NCBI GenBank assembly: GCA_025351325.1
Contig: JANXWE010000097.1
Coordinates: forward strand, 1 to 34,107
Length of the DNA stretch: 34,107 bases
Origin: Fimbriiglobus sp.
GTDB lineage: Bacteria > Planctomycetota > Planctomycetia > Gemmatales > Gemmataceae
Direction: 5' to 3'
The notes under the pieces were generated by a model. That model saw only the letters and a program-made list of their open reading frames with translations, was not told where the DNA came from and made no database searches. Shown here in pieces: positions 16,700-27,800 of this stretch; the stretch's first letter is position 1; the number at the start of each line of letters is the position of its first letter. The position numbers were made by a program, and so were the translations under genes.

Positions 16700-18547
16700 C
16701 TATTCGGCGATGGCGTCGAGGTAGCCCTTCGCATCGAGATCGGCGAGGCGCTGAAAATACGAGGCCCGGGCTTCACCTTCGCTGTTGAACCGCACCGATT
16801 GCAACCGCATGGTCTGGCCCGCGCGGCCCCAACGCACTTTCAACTTCTTGCGTTCCAGCGAAATCTGCACGACGTTTTCCCCAGCCGCATCACGCTGAGT
16901 GAACGCCCGCGTTTCAAAGGTGACGCCGTCGTCGGTCTTGGCCGTCGCCGCTTCTCGCACTGCCCAAGCCAACCGAAGGGCTATCAGGTGGACGCACGGC
17001 CCCGCCTTCAAACCCTGCTTGCGGAACTGGGCACAGGTGCAACTCGCACGGCGCAAGTTGCCTTCGTCGGCGATCAGCATCTGCGGGCGGTAGTCGCGCT
17101 TCTCTTCGGTCACCGTCACTTGGCCGGTGAGTTCCAACCCTTGGGCCGCGATGCGATTCGCTGAAACGATCTTCACCGCATCGCGGCGGGTCAACAGGTC
17201 GTGGGCGACTTTCTCGCGGACGTTGCGATACTGCAATCGAGTGAGGTCGAGCTTCGTTTCCACCAGCGGCCGGTAGCGGTACTGCTGGGTTGCCAAGTCG
17301 AACATCAGTTGCCCCTGCTGGCACCCGAGTTGCAACGCTTCCAGCAACTGCGACCCCTTCAGCCCCGTCTCTTTGCCGATCTGTTCCTTGGTGGCAACCC
17401 ACACCCCGTCGGCCAAATACTCGGTGATCTTTTCGAGTGCACCACCACTGGTGATCTGTCGTGGCAACAGCAAATCGAATCCGAGTGCACTCGACCAGTT
17501 CGCGGCGGTGAATCCGGTCAGACCCACTGTCAAGGTGATATCACCGGCGCGGAAGATCCAGAAACTCGGCAAGCCACTACCGAGCAAGTAGACATCCACA
17601 CTCTGCACATACGGCAACAATCGCTTCATCAGCAACAAGCGTCGTCGGCCCCAAACGCGGACAACTTTTGCGGCAGTTCCTTTGAACACCGGCCCGGTCG
17701 CTTCGATCACGGTCTCGGACGGTTCGAGCACGAGGCGCGGCTGCTGCGCCGGGATCAGCTCCAACCGCAGCCCGCGCCGCTTGCCCTTGCGGTCCCCGTT
17801 CATCCGCAGGTGCCGCAGGGCGTTGTACAAATCCATCGGGGCCAACTGCACATGTTCGAGCGGTAATGTGGCCGCCGATTGCACCTGCAAGAATCCGCGC
17901 AACCACGAGTCGGGCACGCGAATCTGTTTCTCGAGCACGCCCGGTTCGGTTTCGGTTTTCAGTTGCACGCCAGCCGTGCCGATGTGCAGTTCCGTCTTGC
18001 GGTAGTCGCGCATCTGCTGGACGCTGGCGAAGAGCGCTTCGCTGAAGTCGATGTTGGTGGTACCCGCTCGCACTGCGCCGATTTCGTCGAACGCTTCCCG
18101 CGCGAATGCAAGGCAGGCGTACCCCGATTCATCGCGGCTGAATACTTCCAACAACACCCGATCCGGGTGGACGGTCACCACCGGATCGAGAATGCAAAAG
18201 AGCAGCGGATCGTTCCGCAATAGCCAACCGAAATACGCTTGCTGGGCCTGCCAGATCGACTGCGACGCGGTCTCTTTTTTCAGCCGAAGGTATGCCAGGT
18301 ACGCCGTGCGATCTTTGGGTTGGTAGCGGTAGTCGCTACCAACGATGGCGTACAACGCAGACAGTGCTTCGCGGAAGCGGAGCGGCTCGCGGATGGTGCC
18401 CCGAAACTCGACGGCGGGCCGATCCAGATTGCCGAACAGTTCGAGCTGCGCCGCCGTGCCCGTTGTGGCCACGTGGGAGCTACCGCCATAGCGCAAATGG
18501 GCCGGCGTCGTCGGGGCTTCGTCGGTCGTTTCCACTTCGGTGCTCAT
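16700..18547 (-). CDS. Winged-helix / SWIM zinc finger / WGR-domain protein (retron partner)
   Basis: This 615-aa cytoplasmic protein starts at the ATG at 18547, whose bases overlap the stop of the HEAT gene as ATGA; a longer frame to 18607 is disfavoured. The first 370 or so residues are not recognised. A likely winged helix follows (ATKEQIGKETGLKGSQLLEA), then a SWIM zinc finger near 500-516 (CTC, later CVH, fitting CxC...CxH). Near residue 572 comes a WGR-like domain (KVRWGRAGQTMRLQSV). SWIM and WGR domains bind nucleic acids or their ends, WGR being best known from PARP proteins. Placed between the scaffold gene and the RT, it is a candidate sensor or effector of the retron. I recall a retron class with winged-helix/SWIM partners but could not check it. 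Confidence 0.85.
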   Translation of the reverse strand: MSTEVETTDEAPTTPAHLRYGGSSHVATTGTAAQLELFGNLDRPAVEFRGTIREPLRFREALSALYAIVGSDYRYQPKDRTAYLAYLRLKKETASQSIWQAQQAYFGWLLRNDPLLFCILDPVVTVHPDRVLLEVFSRDESGYACLAFAREAFDEIGAVRAGTTNIDFSEALFASVQQMRDYRKTELHIGTAGVQLKTETEPGVLEKQIRVPDSWLRGFLQVQSAATLPLEHVQLAPMDLYNALRHLRMNGDRKGKRRGLRLELIPAQQPRLVLEPSETVIEATGPVFKGTAAKVVRVWGRRRLLLMKRLLPYVQSVDVYLLGSGLPSFWIFRAGDITLTVGLTGFTAANWSSALGFDLLLPRQITSGGALEKITEYLADGVWVATKEQIGKETGLKGSQLLEALQLGCQQGQLMFDLATQQYRYRPLVETKLDLTRLQYRNVREKVAHDLLTRRDAVKIVSANRIAAQGLELTGQVTVTEEKRDYRPQMLIADEGNLRRASCTCAQFRKQGLKAGPCVHLIALRLAWAVREAATAKTDDGVTFETRAFTQRDAAGENVVQISLERKKLKVRWGRAGQTMRLQSVRFNSEGEARASYFQRLADLDAKGYLDAIAE

Positions 18548-21500
18548 GCCGTTCGCCTCGCCAGGGTCAACTTCCGCGCCCGTTTCGACCGGCTCAAGGC
18601 CTTCCACGCCGCCTTGCGAATCTCTTCATCCACTTTGTCGTCGGCACCGAGTTTCACCAGCACCGCTTCCGCGGCGACGTCGGCCAAGAAGCCAAGTCCT
18701 TCGACCGCACCCAATCGCACCGGCTCGGCCGCTTTCTTGTCCGTGGCCACGGCCGCGAGTGTCGGCACATCCTTCGCGGCGAGGAGTACCACCGCTTGTT
18801 GGCTGGCTTGCCCCACAGCCACATTCACGGCGACGTTCACCGCACCGGCGTTGCGCATCCGCGTGAAGGTCGGGCGGTCGGCGAAGAACTGCGGCAGCAT
18901 CTTGCCAGCCTGAGCGGAGTCCGCGTGGGCGAGTGCGGTGGCCGCGAGAATCCGCAGCTCCGCGTCGGTGCCAGCCGCCAGCGTTTTGAAGGCGTCCAGT
19001 ATCGCAGCGGTCGGCTTGGCAGAACCAACAAGTGACCGCAGTGCTGCGAGCCGAATCGGTTTCGCGCGGGCGTCATCCAGTTGGCTCGTGGCAATCCCGG
19101 CGACAGTCTCGCTTCCCACACCCACCCGTTGGCAGGCCCAGAACAGTTCCGGCAAGCACGTCGTCGAGCCATTCGCATCTGCTTGTTTCGCTTCCAATTC
19201 CTGCCACTTGGCCCACCAACTCTTCACGGCTTTTTGCAGGGCAGCACCCGCGCTCGCCGGCAATTTCTCGGCGTGTCCCAACATACGGGCGGCCAATCGC
19301 ACCGTGGAATCATCGGCGCGATCCAACGCCGCCAGTGCTGGGGCCACGGGGACATCCGGCCGACTGGTCAGACTCGTTTCGAGCCGCCCCTTCACGTCGT
19401 CGCTGCACTTCGGGAAGAGTTCGAGCAACCGGAGAACATCGCCCTTCTCGCAAACCACGGCCAGCGCATCGACCTCGGATTTGCCAAACTTGTCGGCACC
19501 ATGCTGGGGATTTTGAATGGCCGCGTAGTGTGGTTCAAAGTTGTCCGGGCCGAAGAGTTTGACGGCGGAATCGAAGGCGGCCCGGATGACATCGTTGTCG
19601 CGCTCCGTCCGTAGCACTTTCAACAATAGGTCGCGGATGGCGGGAGTATCGTGGAACGCGAGTTCCCGGCAGGCAATCATCTGCGTGCGCCAATTGCTGC
19701 CGACAGCCGCGGCTTGGATCAAGCTCCAACCGCTTGGTGAATCGAACCAGCGCAACCCGACCAGCGCACTCTGCGCGATTCCACTCCGAGGCGACTTCGC
19801 CAACCGTTCGAGCAACTTGCCGATGGCCTCGGCACGCGGGCTGCGCCGCAGGTGCCCAATGGCCTCCGCAGCCGACTCTTGCAGGGCGTGGTTGTCTTCC
19901 CCGGCGAGTTTCACCAACACATCCACGGCACGCGGGTCAGCGAGTTCACCCAGTGCCAGCACCGCCCGCTGCCGCATCGCCACGTCGTCCAAATATTCGA
20001 TGCTGCTCAGCAGGACTTGCAACCCTTCCGGCCGCTGCACTCGGGCCAACCCCTCGGCCGCGAGGAACTGCGTGGTCGGATCTTTATGCTTGAGAGCTTT
20101 CGCCAGCGGTTCAACCGACCCCTGCCGTTCCTTCGCTCGCCACGCAATTGATTCGATGGCCGTGTGGCGGATCTCTTCGTCCGGGTTCGCGCCCAGCGTG
20201 CTCAGCACGGGATCGACTTCGGACCCGCGCGCCGACTCCGCATCGCGGATGGTGTGCAGTTCATTCCGCAAGATCCCGGCAGCCGAAAGTGCTTCGAGCA
20301 ACTTGGCCAGCACGGCTGAGTGGCGCGGGTGCTGCTTCTTCTCGCGTGCCAATCGGGCCGGTTCGTCCTCGTCGCTCTCCTCGTCCTGATCGAACCCCGA
20401 TACGGTGTACGTGGCGTTGAAGAGCGGCGCCTGGAATTCCTTCTTGTCGACCGCCAGCTTCAGCATCCGCTCCGCGGATGCCGGATTGCGGAAACTGCCG
20501 GCGGCCTCGATCAACTCGGTGGCGACGGCAGTACCGGTGGGATCGATCACCACGCGGTCGAGCAGGGCATCGACGGCACGCGGATCGGCCAACGCGACGA
20601 AGCCGGCGATCAGTTTCCCCTGTTGTTCGGGCGTCGTAGCTTCCTTCAGCAATGCTTTCAATGTTTCGAACGCGGCCGTGTCTTTCTTCTGGGCCAGGGC
20701 CAACGCCGCTTCTTCGCGGACTTGCCGATACCGTGAAGCCGTCGCGGTTCGCAGAGCCGCTCGACCCGCCGGGTCGTTCTCGTGGAGCCAGTTGACGGCT
20801 TGGGTTCGCAGGGCGGGGAAGACCGCGTCGAGGGCGACGGTGGCCACGGACACCGGCCCACGCGACTTCACCAGCAGCTTCGCCGCTTCGAGGGCCAAAT
20901 CGTCGGTGCGACTGAGCAGCACCCGTTCGAGCACCGCGTCGCCGTCTTTGCCTTTGGTGCCTTCCGTCAGCAGTTGCAACCCCTTCACCCCGAGATCGGT
21001 GAACCCGGCTTCGAGGGCATCTCGGCTGAGCGTGGCCCGGTCGATGCCGAGGTTCAGCAAGTGGTCGAACGCTTGCAAACGCACCGCTTGATTCGGGTCG
21101 CCGAGGGCTTGCGTCAGCACCGGTTGAGTCGCCCGCACCAACGCCGGTTCCAACTTGGCCAAGGCGGAGATGCGGGCCAACGCCGTCTGGCGAATCCGGA
21201 TGACCGCCGGCGTCGCGGCGGCTCCGCCCTGCTCGCGTACCAAGCCGATGTAGGCCCCGAAGGCGAGTTCGCGGGGTTCCGCCTGATTCAACTTCGGTGG
21301 CACCGGCTTGGCCTTGGCCAACGCCGTCGTGAATGCGGTCGAATATCGCGATTTCAGCAGTCCGAATTCCGCTGTCCAGCGACCCTGCTCTTTTTCTTCG
21401 AAGGCGAGCAGCGGGAAGTACGCGAGTGCCCGAAGCTGCGACGGAGCCAACGCCAGAACTGCCGCAAATGCTTCAATTTCTTCAGCCGGGATCTTCCAGG

Positions 21501-24500
21501 CGGGGGCGTCACCCCGGTCGTTCAGCGTGGTCGTCACGAATGTCAAGAAGTTGGCACGGTCGTGGAATGCTTCCAACCCTTGAGCAGCCGCGAGTCGCAA
21601 CCGTGCCGATTGTGCCGAGAGCGTTTGCAAGCAAAGATCGGGCGTGCCGTCGGTGCCAGCAAGCTCAAGTAACAGATGAACGAAGAGTGCCCGCGTCCGC
21701 ACCGCTTCATCGGGGTTGTCCAAAAAGCCCGCGAGCAACCCCGAGGAACCCTGTGCCAGTGCCGCCGTGAATGGGCCGTCGATGCCAAGTACCGTCACCG
21801 CTTCGTCGGAGCGCACCAACGGGCCGACGGAGGCATCACCGAGCCAAGCGAGGGTCAGGGCCGCTGGGAACTTCACATGCGAATCGGCGTGCGTCATCGC
21901 CTCTCGCAGGGCAGCCACGTTCTCGGCACGGGCTGTGGTGAGCAACGCTTGAGCCGCGCCCCGGCGGATGGTTTCGTGTGAAGATTCGAGCAAATTCAGC
22001 AGGTCACCGAACACCGAGGGATCGCCGAGTGATTTCAAACCAACCAAGGCGAGGCCGACGTTTTCCGTCCACGTTGCTTTCAAGTGCGGCTCTTGCGGCT
22101 CCGGGGTAAAGGCCAGTTCCCGCAGCGGAACCAGTGCGGCCGCATCACCCTGTTTGGCCAGTGCCACGACGGCGCGGGAGCGCACGTCGGCCAATTCCGA
22201 CTTCAGCCCCGCATGCAATGCATCGCGGGCATCGTCGTCGATCAAGTACGAAATGGCTGCGCAGCGAACTTCTGGAACACCGTCGGCCATCGCCGATTGG
22301 AGCAGCGCCTGCGCCGGTTTGCTGTGCTTTTTGAACAGGGCCTCGAGTGCCAGCAACCGCGCGTCTGGGTACCGTGACTTCAGCATCGCCGCGAGCGGTG
22401 GCAGCTCCTTGTTCTTGCGGATCGCCTGCTCGAATGCCTCTTTGCGAAGCTCGGCGGCGGGGTCATCGAAGAACTCGTACTGCAACGGCACCGCCCACGG
22501 CTGATCGATCTGGGCGGTCACTTCGATCAACACTTCACGGCGAACGTCGGCATGAATCGACTGGCGAATGAACCGCAGCGTCGCTTCGCCGCCACCACCT
22601 ATCCCCCGGTTCAACGCGGCTTTGAACGCCTCTTGACGCACCTTGGGGGCACTGTCGTTGAGAGTACGAACCAACAAGCCCCACGCGGGTGCGGCCTCAT
22701 TTTGCGGTGGTGTGGCCTTGGCGAATTCGGCGAGCGTTTGCAACCCCCGCAAGCGCACATCGGCTTCGGTGGCCCCCAACCCCGCTTCGGCGGCCAACAG
22801 CGGCTCCGTCTTGTGGAGTGCCACCATCGCCGTGTACGCCGCATCGCGCACCGACGCTTCGCGGTCGTCGAGCAACGATCGCAATCGATTCGTGGCTCGA
22901 CCATCACCCAGTGCCGCGAGTGCCCGGCAGACATCGACCCGGGCCGGCACGACGTCTTCCCGGCTGAGCTGCAACAGCAAGCTGAAGGCCCGCGAATCCT
23001 TCAAGATCGCCAGCCCCTTGGCCCCACGCAAGCAGGTGTCGAGTGCCCGGCTCGCGGTCGCTTGCAACAGGGCATCGTAGTCTGCTGCATCGAGTTTTGC
23101 CGCCGTCGCTTTAGGTGCGGCCCTCTCCGATTTTTCGAGTTCGTTCAACTGCCGGTGCAAGTCGTCGTCTTGCGCACGCAGCACCGCTGCCAACGTCGGC
23201 CGCGATTCAATGGACAGCAAGAATGCCACCCGGCGGACGGTGCCATCATCGTCCTCGAGTGCCCGGCGGATGGCCGAGGTCACACTGGCGTCCGCGAGTA
23301 ACCCGCTGCTGAAAAAGCGGGTGAGGGCGGCTGCACGGATGTCGCCGAACTTGGCTTGGAGTGCCAGCAACCCGGCCTGCGGACTCGTGGCTCCAGTCAC
23401 CGTTTCGAGCGATTGCAAGGCCTGAGCACGCACGTCCCATTTCGGAGCGCCGAGCGCCGCGACCAACCGGGCCATCGCTTGGTCGTCAGTTGTAGCCAGC
23501 GGTTCGAGCGCCTTCGCCGCCAGCACGCCAATCTCGGGTTTGCCGGTGGCGAGGGCCGCGTCGATGGGGCGCAGATCGGACTGCCCGAGTTGTTTCTGCA
23601 AACCGCCGAACACCGCGACCCGCACTTTGTCGTCGTTGTGGTTCAGATGCGGTTCGAGCAGCGCCGCCACACGCGGATTCTTGACATCACCGAGGAGCTT
23701 GGCCGCTTTCACCCGCAAGCCAGAGTCGCTGTCGGCAGCAATCCGGCCGGCCAGCAAAGTCAAGGACGCCGTGTCATTCCACCCGGCGAGCTTCTGCTGC
23801 GCGGTATCGCGGGCTTTGGTATCCCAAGTGTTCTCAAATTCGCGTGCGGCCCATTCTTGCGCCCCGTGCAGCGTGACCTTGCCGTCGAGTTCGTCTTCGT
23901 CGAATTTGCCGCTCTCGGCATCCAAAGCCAAGATGCGGATCGTGTTATCGGTGCAGAGTGCGACGATCACCGGATCGTCGAACACGACTGCCGCCACCAG
24001 TGCGATGACCGGCCCGAGTTGATCCTTCAACGTCGATGGTTTTATCGCCCCGCCGCGCGGCCAGTTTTTAATCGTCGCATCCAGGGAACCGGACAAGAGT
24101 CGATCGCCTTGCGGAACCAGTAGCAACGCCGTCGGCAGGTTTTCGTGGTTGTTGCCACGCCCCTTATCTTCAGCGTCGAGATCGCCCCGGGCGTGCGTGC
24201 TGAGCAGCTTGTTATCGGCACCGGTCGAAAAGAACCGCAATTCCTCCGGTTCAAACAAGATCGCCGTGACCCGGCCATCGTGGAGTTTCGCACTTTCGGA
24301 CACTTCGAACTCGGCCCGGTCTTGACCATCGAACACGACTACCGAACCGTTGTCGCAGCCGACGGCCAGCCACTGCCCCGATTTGTCGGTGGCAATGCAG
24401 CGACCGACGCCGGGCAGTTCGAACGTTTGCAAGATGCCGCCGTCGGCACGGGACACCAAGACCAATTGCGAACCGCAGACGACCGCCAGCCGATCCCCCG

Positions 24501-24798
24501 CCACTGGCACCAAGGCAGCCAGATCGTCGGCGAGCGCTTCGCCTAGCGGCTGGAGTTTCTTGCCGAGCGAGTACAACCGGCGGTCGGTACCTGCGACGTA
24601 AATGTTCTGAGCATCGGATGCCAGTGCCAGGCCCCCGCATGGCAGGGGCACCTCGGCGATGGTGTCGGTTTCGATCTGGAAGCGGTACAGCGCCGTCGGC
24701 AGGCCTTCGGGGTGAACCGTCACGAAGACAATTTCGGCGCCGAGGCCGAGCGCGGCTTTGAGGTCACCGCGGTAGGGGAAGTAGAAATCCTGCGCCAT
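18544..24798 (-). CDS. Giant beta-propeller / HEAT-repeat protein (retron partner)
   Basis: This 2084-aa cytoplasmic protein has no signal peptide. Residues 1 to about 290 form a WD40-like propeller with blade-like repeats (YSLGKKLQPLG, WLAVGCDNGSVVVFDGQD, FFSTGADNKLLSTH, LLSGSLDATIKNW). The rest, roughly 330-2080, is a long run of HEAT-like helical repeats (for example DPRAVDALLDRVV, DDKVRVAVFGGLQKQL, SPRSGIAQSALVGLRWF). Such a superhelix is a scaffold or cargo-binding solenoid; no catalytic motif is visible. It begins nine bases after the BRCT gene stop and ends in an ATGA overlap with the SWIM gene, so stoichiometric co-production is likely. It is probably the structural core of the retron complex, but this is inference. 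Confidence 0.85.
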   Translation of the reverse strand: MAQDFYFPYRGDLKAALGLGAEIVFVTVHPEGLPTALYRFQIETDTIAEVPLPCGGLALASDAQNIYVAGTDRRLYSLGKKLQPLGEALADDLAALVPVAGDRLAVVCGSQLVLVSRADGGILQTFELPGVGRCIATDKSGQWLAVGCDNGSVVVFDGQDRAEFEVSESAKLHDGRVTAILFEPEELRFFSTGADNKLLSTHARGDLDAEDKGRGNNHENLPTALLLVPQGDRLLSGSLDATIKNWPRGGAIKPSTLKDQLGPVIALVAAVVFDDPVIVALCTDNTIRILALDAESGKFDEDELDGKVTLHGAQEWAAREFENTWDTKARDTAQQKLAGWNDTASLTLLAGRIAADSDSGLRVKAAKLLGDVKNPRVAALLEPHLNHNDDKVRVAVFGGLQKQLGQSDLRPIDAALATGKPEIGVLAAKALEPLATTDDQAMARLVAALGAPKWDVRAQALQSLETVTGATSPQAGLLALQAKFGDIRAAALTRFFSSGLLADASVTSAIRRALEDDDGTVRRVAFLLSIESRPTLAAVLRAQDDDLHRQLNELEKSERAAPKATAAKLDAADYDALLQATASRALDTCLRGAKGLAILKDSRAFSLLLQLSREDVVPARVDVCRALAALGDGRATNRLRSLLDDREASVRDAAYTAMVALHKTEPLLAAEAGLGATEADVRLRGLQTLAEFAKATPPQNEAAPAWGLLVRTLNDSAPKVRQEAFKAALNRGIGGGGEATLRFIRQSIHADVRREVLIEVTAQIDQPWAVPLQYEFFDDPAAELRKEAFEQAIRKNKELPPLAAMLKSRYPDARLLALEALFKKHSKPAQALLQSAMADGVPEVRCAAISYLIDDDARDALHAGLKSELADVRSRAVVALAKQGDAAALVPLRELAFTPEPQEPHLKATWTENVGLALVGLKSLGDPSVFGDLLNLLESSHETIRRGAAQALLTTARAENVAALREAMTHADSHVKFPAALTLAWLGDASVGPLVRSDEAVTVLGIDGPFTAALAQGSSGLLAGFLDNPDEAVRTRALFVHLLLELAGTDGTPDLCLQTLSAQSARLRLAAAQGLEAFHDRANFLTFVTTTLNDRGDAPAWKIPAEEIEAFAAVLALAPSQLRALAYFPLLAFEEKEQGRWTAEFGLLKSRYSTAFTTALAKAKPVPPKLNQAEPRELAFGAYIGLVREQGGAAATPAVIRIRQTALARISALAKLEPALVRATQPVLTQALGDPNQAVRLQAFDHLLNLGIDRATLSRDALEAGFTDLGVKGLQLLTEGTKGKDGDAVLERVLLSRTDDLALEAAKLLVKSRGPVSVATVALDAVFPALRTQAVNWLHENDPAGRAALRTATASRYRQVREEAALALAQKKDTAAFETLKALLKEATTPEQQGKLIAGFVALADPRAVDALLDRVVIDPTGTAVATELIEAAGSFRNPASAERMLKLAVDKKEFQAPLFNATYTVSGFDQDEESDEDEPARLAREKKQHPRHSAVLAKLLEALSAAGILRNELHTIRDAESARGSEVDPVLSTLGANPDEEIRHTAIESIAWRAKERQGSVEPLAKALKHKDPTTQFLAAEGLARVQRPEGLQVLLSSIEYLDDVAMRQRAVLALGELADPRAVDVLVKLAGEDNHALQESAAEAIGHLRRSPRAEAIGKLLERLAKSPRSGIAQSALVGLRWFDSPSGWSLIQAAAVGSNWRTQMIACRELAFHDTPAIRDLLLKVLRTERDNDVIRAAFDSAVKLFGPDNFEPHYAAIQNPQHGADKFGKSEVDALAVVCEKGDVLRLLELFPKCSDDVKGRLETSLTSRPDVPVAPALAALDRADDSTVRLAARMLGHAEKLPASAGAALQKAVKSWWAKWQELEAKQADANGSTTCLPELFWACQRVGVGSETVAGIATSQLDDARAKPIRLAALRSLVGSAKPTAAILDAFKTLAAGTDAELRILAATALAHADSAQAGKMLPQFFADRPTFTRMRNAGAVNVAVNVAVGQASQQAVVLLAAKDVPTLAAVATDKKAAEPVRLGAVEGLGFLADVAAEAVLVKLGADDKVDEEIRKAAWKALSRSKRARKLTLARRTA

Positions 24799-24807
24799 AC
24801 CGAAACC

Positions 24808-27800
24808 CTACCGGGAGAGCGAAAACTGCGGGTAGCGGTGGCGAATCCGCGTGATGGCCACAAGGCAGGCGGCCCGTTCGCTCTTACCACGCGAATGGAC
24901 GAATTCATCGAGTAGCGGGAGGATCCCACCGGCGAAGGCTTCTTCTTCGATGGCCAAATCGCGCATCACTTCGAGGGCGTCCAGCTTCGCCCGGCGGGCC
25001 GGGATCGGCTTCAACGACACTGGCTTGTCACTGGTTGTCGCCTCGGCTTCGTCAGCACTGGTCGCTGGCCCCTGCGTTTTTGGCGGTGGCCCCGGTGGCA
25101 ACTCGAACAACACACGACGGAGGAATGTGGCCAGCGTTGCCCCTTCAGCAGGCCAGGTAGTCGGCCTTGTGGGAACGCCAGTACCGAGTTCCATGCCGCG
25201 TTTCTCGGCATCCTTCTTGGCCTTGGCCCCGACGGTCGGCGCCGGTGGCACGGGTGGTTTCCAATCGGCCGTGACCCCGCGATCGCGATAGACGCTCCAC
25301 AGGGCGCGAATGACGAATGCTCTCACTTTGCGATCTGGACTTTGCGACAGCAGGAACAGCGATTCCGGGACACGCAACTTCGGCAACCGGCGGATCAATT
25401 CCATCCCGAGTGCCCGCGTCTCTTCCACCGCCGATTCGCACAGGCGGTACACCGTGGCCGCTTCCAAGTTCGCCGGGTCGATGCGGTACGGCTGACTCTC
25501 TTTTCCTGGCTCCGCGAGTAACGCCTTGGCGGCGAAGCGACGGACATCGACGAACGAATTCTCGGTGAGTGCCACCAGCTCTTCGGCAGCCGGATTCCAG
25601 CGGGCGAACTCATAAGGCGCATAGGCCAGTGCAAAGTCACGGAGCGGTTTACGGGTCTCGTTGAACATCGGGGCGAAGCGTGCCCACGTCAGGAAGTTCG
25701 CCGGGATTTCGGCTCCGGGATCGACCGGCCGCGAAGTATCCACCAAGGCCATTGCGGGGTGGTGCTTGCGGAAATAATCGCGGGCGAACACCCCGGCTGG
25801 AGCATCGGCCGGGCCAGGGCTGACAACCATATTCCAGAGCGCCTCGCAACCCAGGCGGGTGCTGTCCGCATCGGCGGCGGCCACGGGCGCCCCGCTGAGC
25901 ATCTGCAAAAACATCGTCTCGGAGATGATGCGAATGTTCGCCCCGGCGGCGTTCAACTCTTCGCCCTTCACTTGCTTCGTTCCCTTTTTCCCTTGGCCGT
26001 ACAGCGGGGAACCTTCGTCGCCGATCACGAGGTAATGCAGGTTCTTGGTCACACTGCCAGCTACGGTGCCCTTCGCGGCCTTCACCTTGGCCTCGGCTTC
26101 GTCGCGCGTCATTGTCGCCAGTTTGCCGGTGAACAGGAACGAACTCTTCTGCAAATCGGCTTCGACCCGACCAGCGGGAACCGCTGCGGTACTGCTCGCC
26201 ACTGTCGGTGCGAAATCGGCTGGCACGAACGAACGGATCAAGCGACTCTTGGCGAAGTCGGAGTACCGTGGTTCGGCGCGGGCCACCAGTTTCATCAGCC
26301 AGTCGAAGCCGAGTTCGGCGTTGGTGAAGGCCCGCACGTCGGCGAACCGACCGAGGATCGCATCGGCCCGATTCTCGTCGAAACACAGTTGTTCGGCCCA
26401 GTCGCCATTGGTCGCAGTGAACTCACGCCGCCACGGGGAGGCGTCCCAGTCCGGTTCGTACGACAGCATCTTCCAGAAATCGACGCCAAACGCCTGCGGG
26501 GTAATCTTGCTCTCTGATATCCAGCCATCCACGGCCGCAACTGTGAAGGGGAACAGGGCCAGCCATTGCAGGTCGGCTTGCGGGATCGCGGGCAGGTCCA
26601 GCAGTTTTAACTCGCCCATTGCCCACTGAGCTAGCGCCGAGTGGGCGTCGTTCTTCAGGTCGATCTTCTTCAACAGATCGACGAAGTACACGGGGCCGAG
26701 TCCCTTGGCCGGGTGCAACTTGAGCAGGTTCGTTTGGGCGAAGGCCCCGGCGGCACGGCTGCCGTGTAGCAAGCGTTCGGCAAACCACGCGGGCGTCAGT
26801 TCCTTGGCCCCGAACGACTTCAATAGCGACTTCGCCGCAAAGTCATTCATATAGGTCGTTTCGAGTAACCGGCCCCAACCGTCGAGGCCGATTTCCTTGC
26901 GCGGGTCGCGTTCGCCGACGAGGTCGAGCACCAATTTCTGCACGGCGGCATCGCCGTTGTTGGCCAGTTTCACAAGTCGATCGAGGGTCAAATCGCGGGC
27001 GTGAATCCGCGCGTATTCGGCGGCGTACTTACGAGCCGCACCCGACGGTGAATCGAAGAGCCGCAGCACCGCGTCGTGCAGGCCGAGTTTGCGGAAGGCC
27101 GCCTGTTCGAACTTCGGCACGTTCTGCAGAATCCAGACCATGAACTCGTGGACGGCGGCACTCGGCACGCCGGCGAGCCGCTGCACCCAGGCCGGTTCCA
27201 CATCCCGCAGCACCGGCTTGAAGTCGGTCTTCAACCCGGCGATGGCGAACTCGCGCACCGTTTCGGCACGGGCCAGTTCCAGCAGTGCAAAGAGTGGTCG
27301 CGGGCTGCGTTTCCAAAGATCTCCGTAGGCCCGGTGCTTCAATTCGCTCGGTTTGGGCTGACTCCGCGAATCGAACCGGAAGCCCGCACGACCGTATTTC
27401 TTCGTCTCATGGAAGGCAATGTGGTTCCAAATCCACGTCCGTGGCCACATTGCGTCTTCCGTGTATCGACTCAGGAGATCGACTGCGACATCCGGATAAG
27501 TTGCAGGCAGTTGCACCGCCACCCGGCGCAGGTAGCGCCACGCACGCCGAGCCAAATACGCGAGCGTGGCGGGACTAATTTCCCCGCACGAACGACTCGA
27601 ACAGGCGGAGTCGAAACGGGCCGCGAGAGCACCATACACTTCGGTGTCGTTCTTCACCTCGGCCTCTTTGAAGATGCGTTTGAGTGCCCGCCAGGGGCCG
27701 TACACCAACGGGACTTCGGCGATCACTTGCAAGAGGGTGTCACGAGCCAAGGCGTCGTTGGCGTTCCACAACTCCAAGATCACGGTGTCGATCTTACGCC

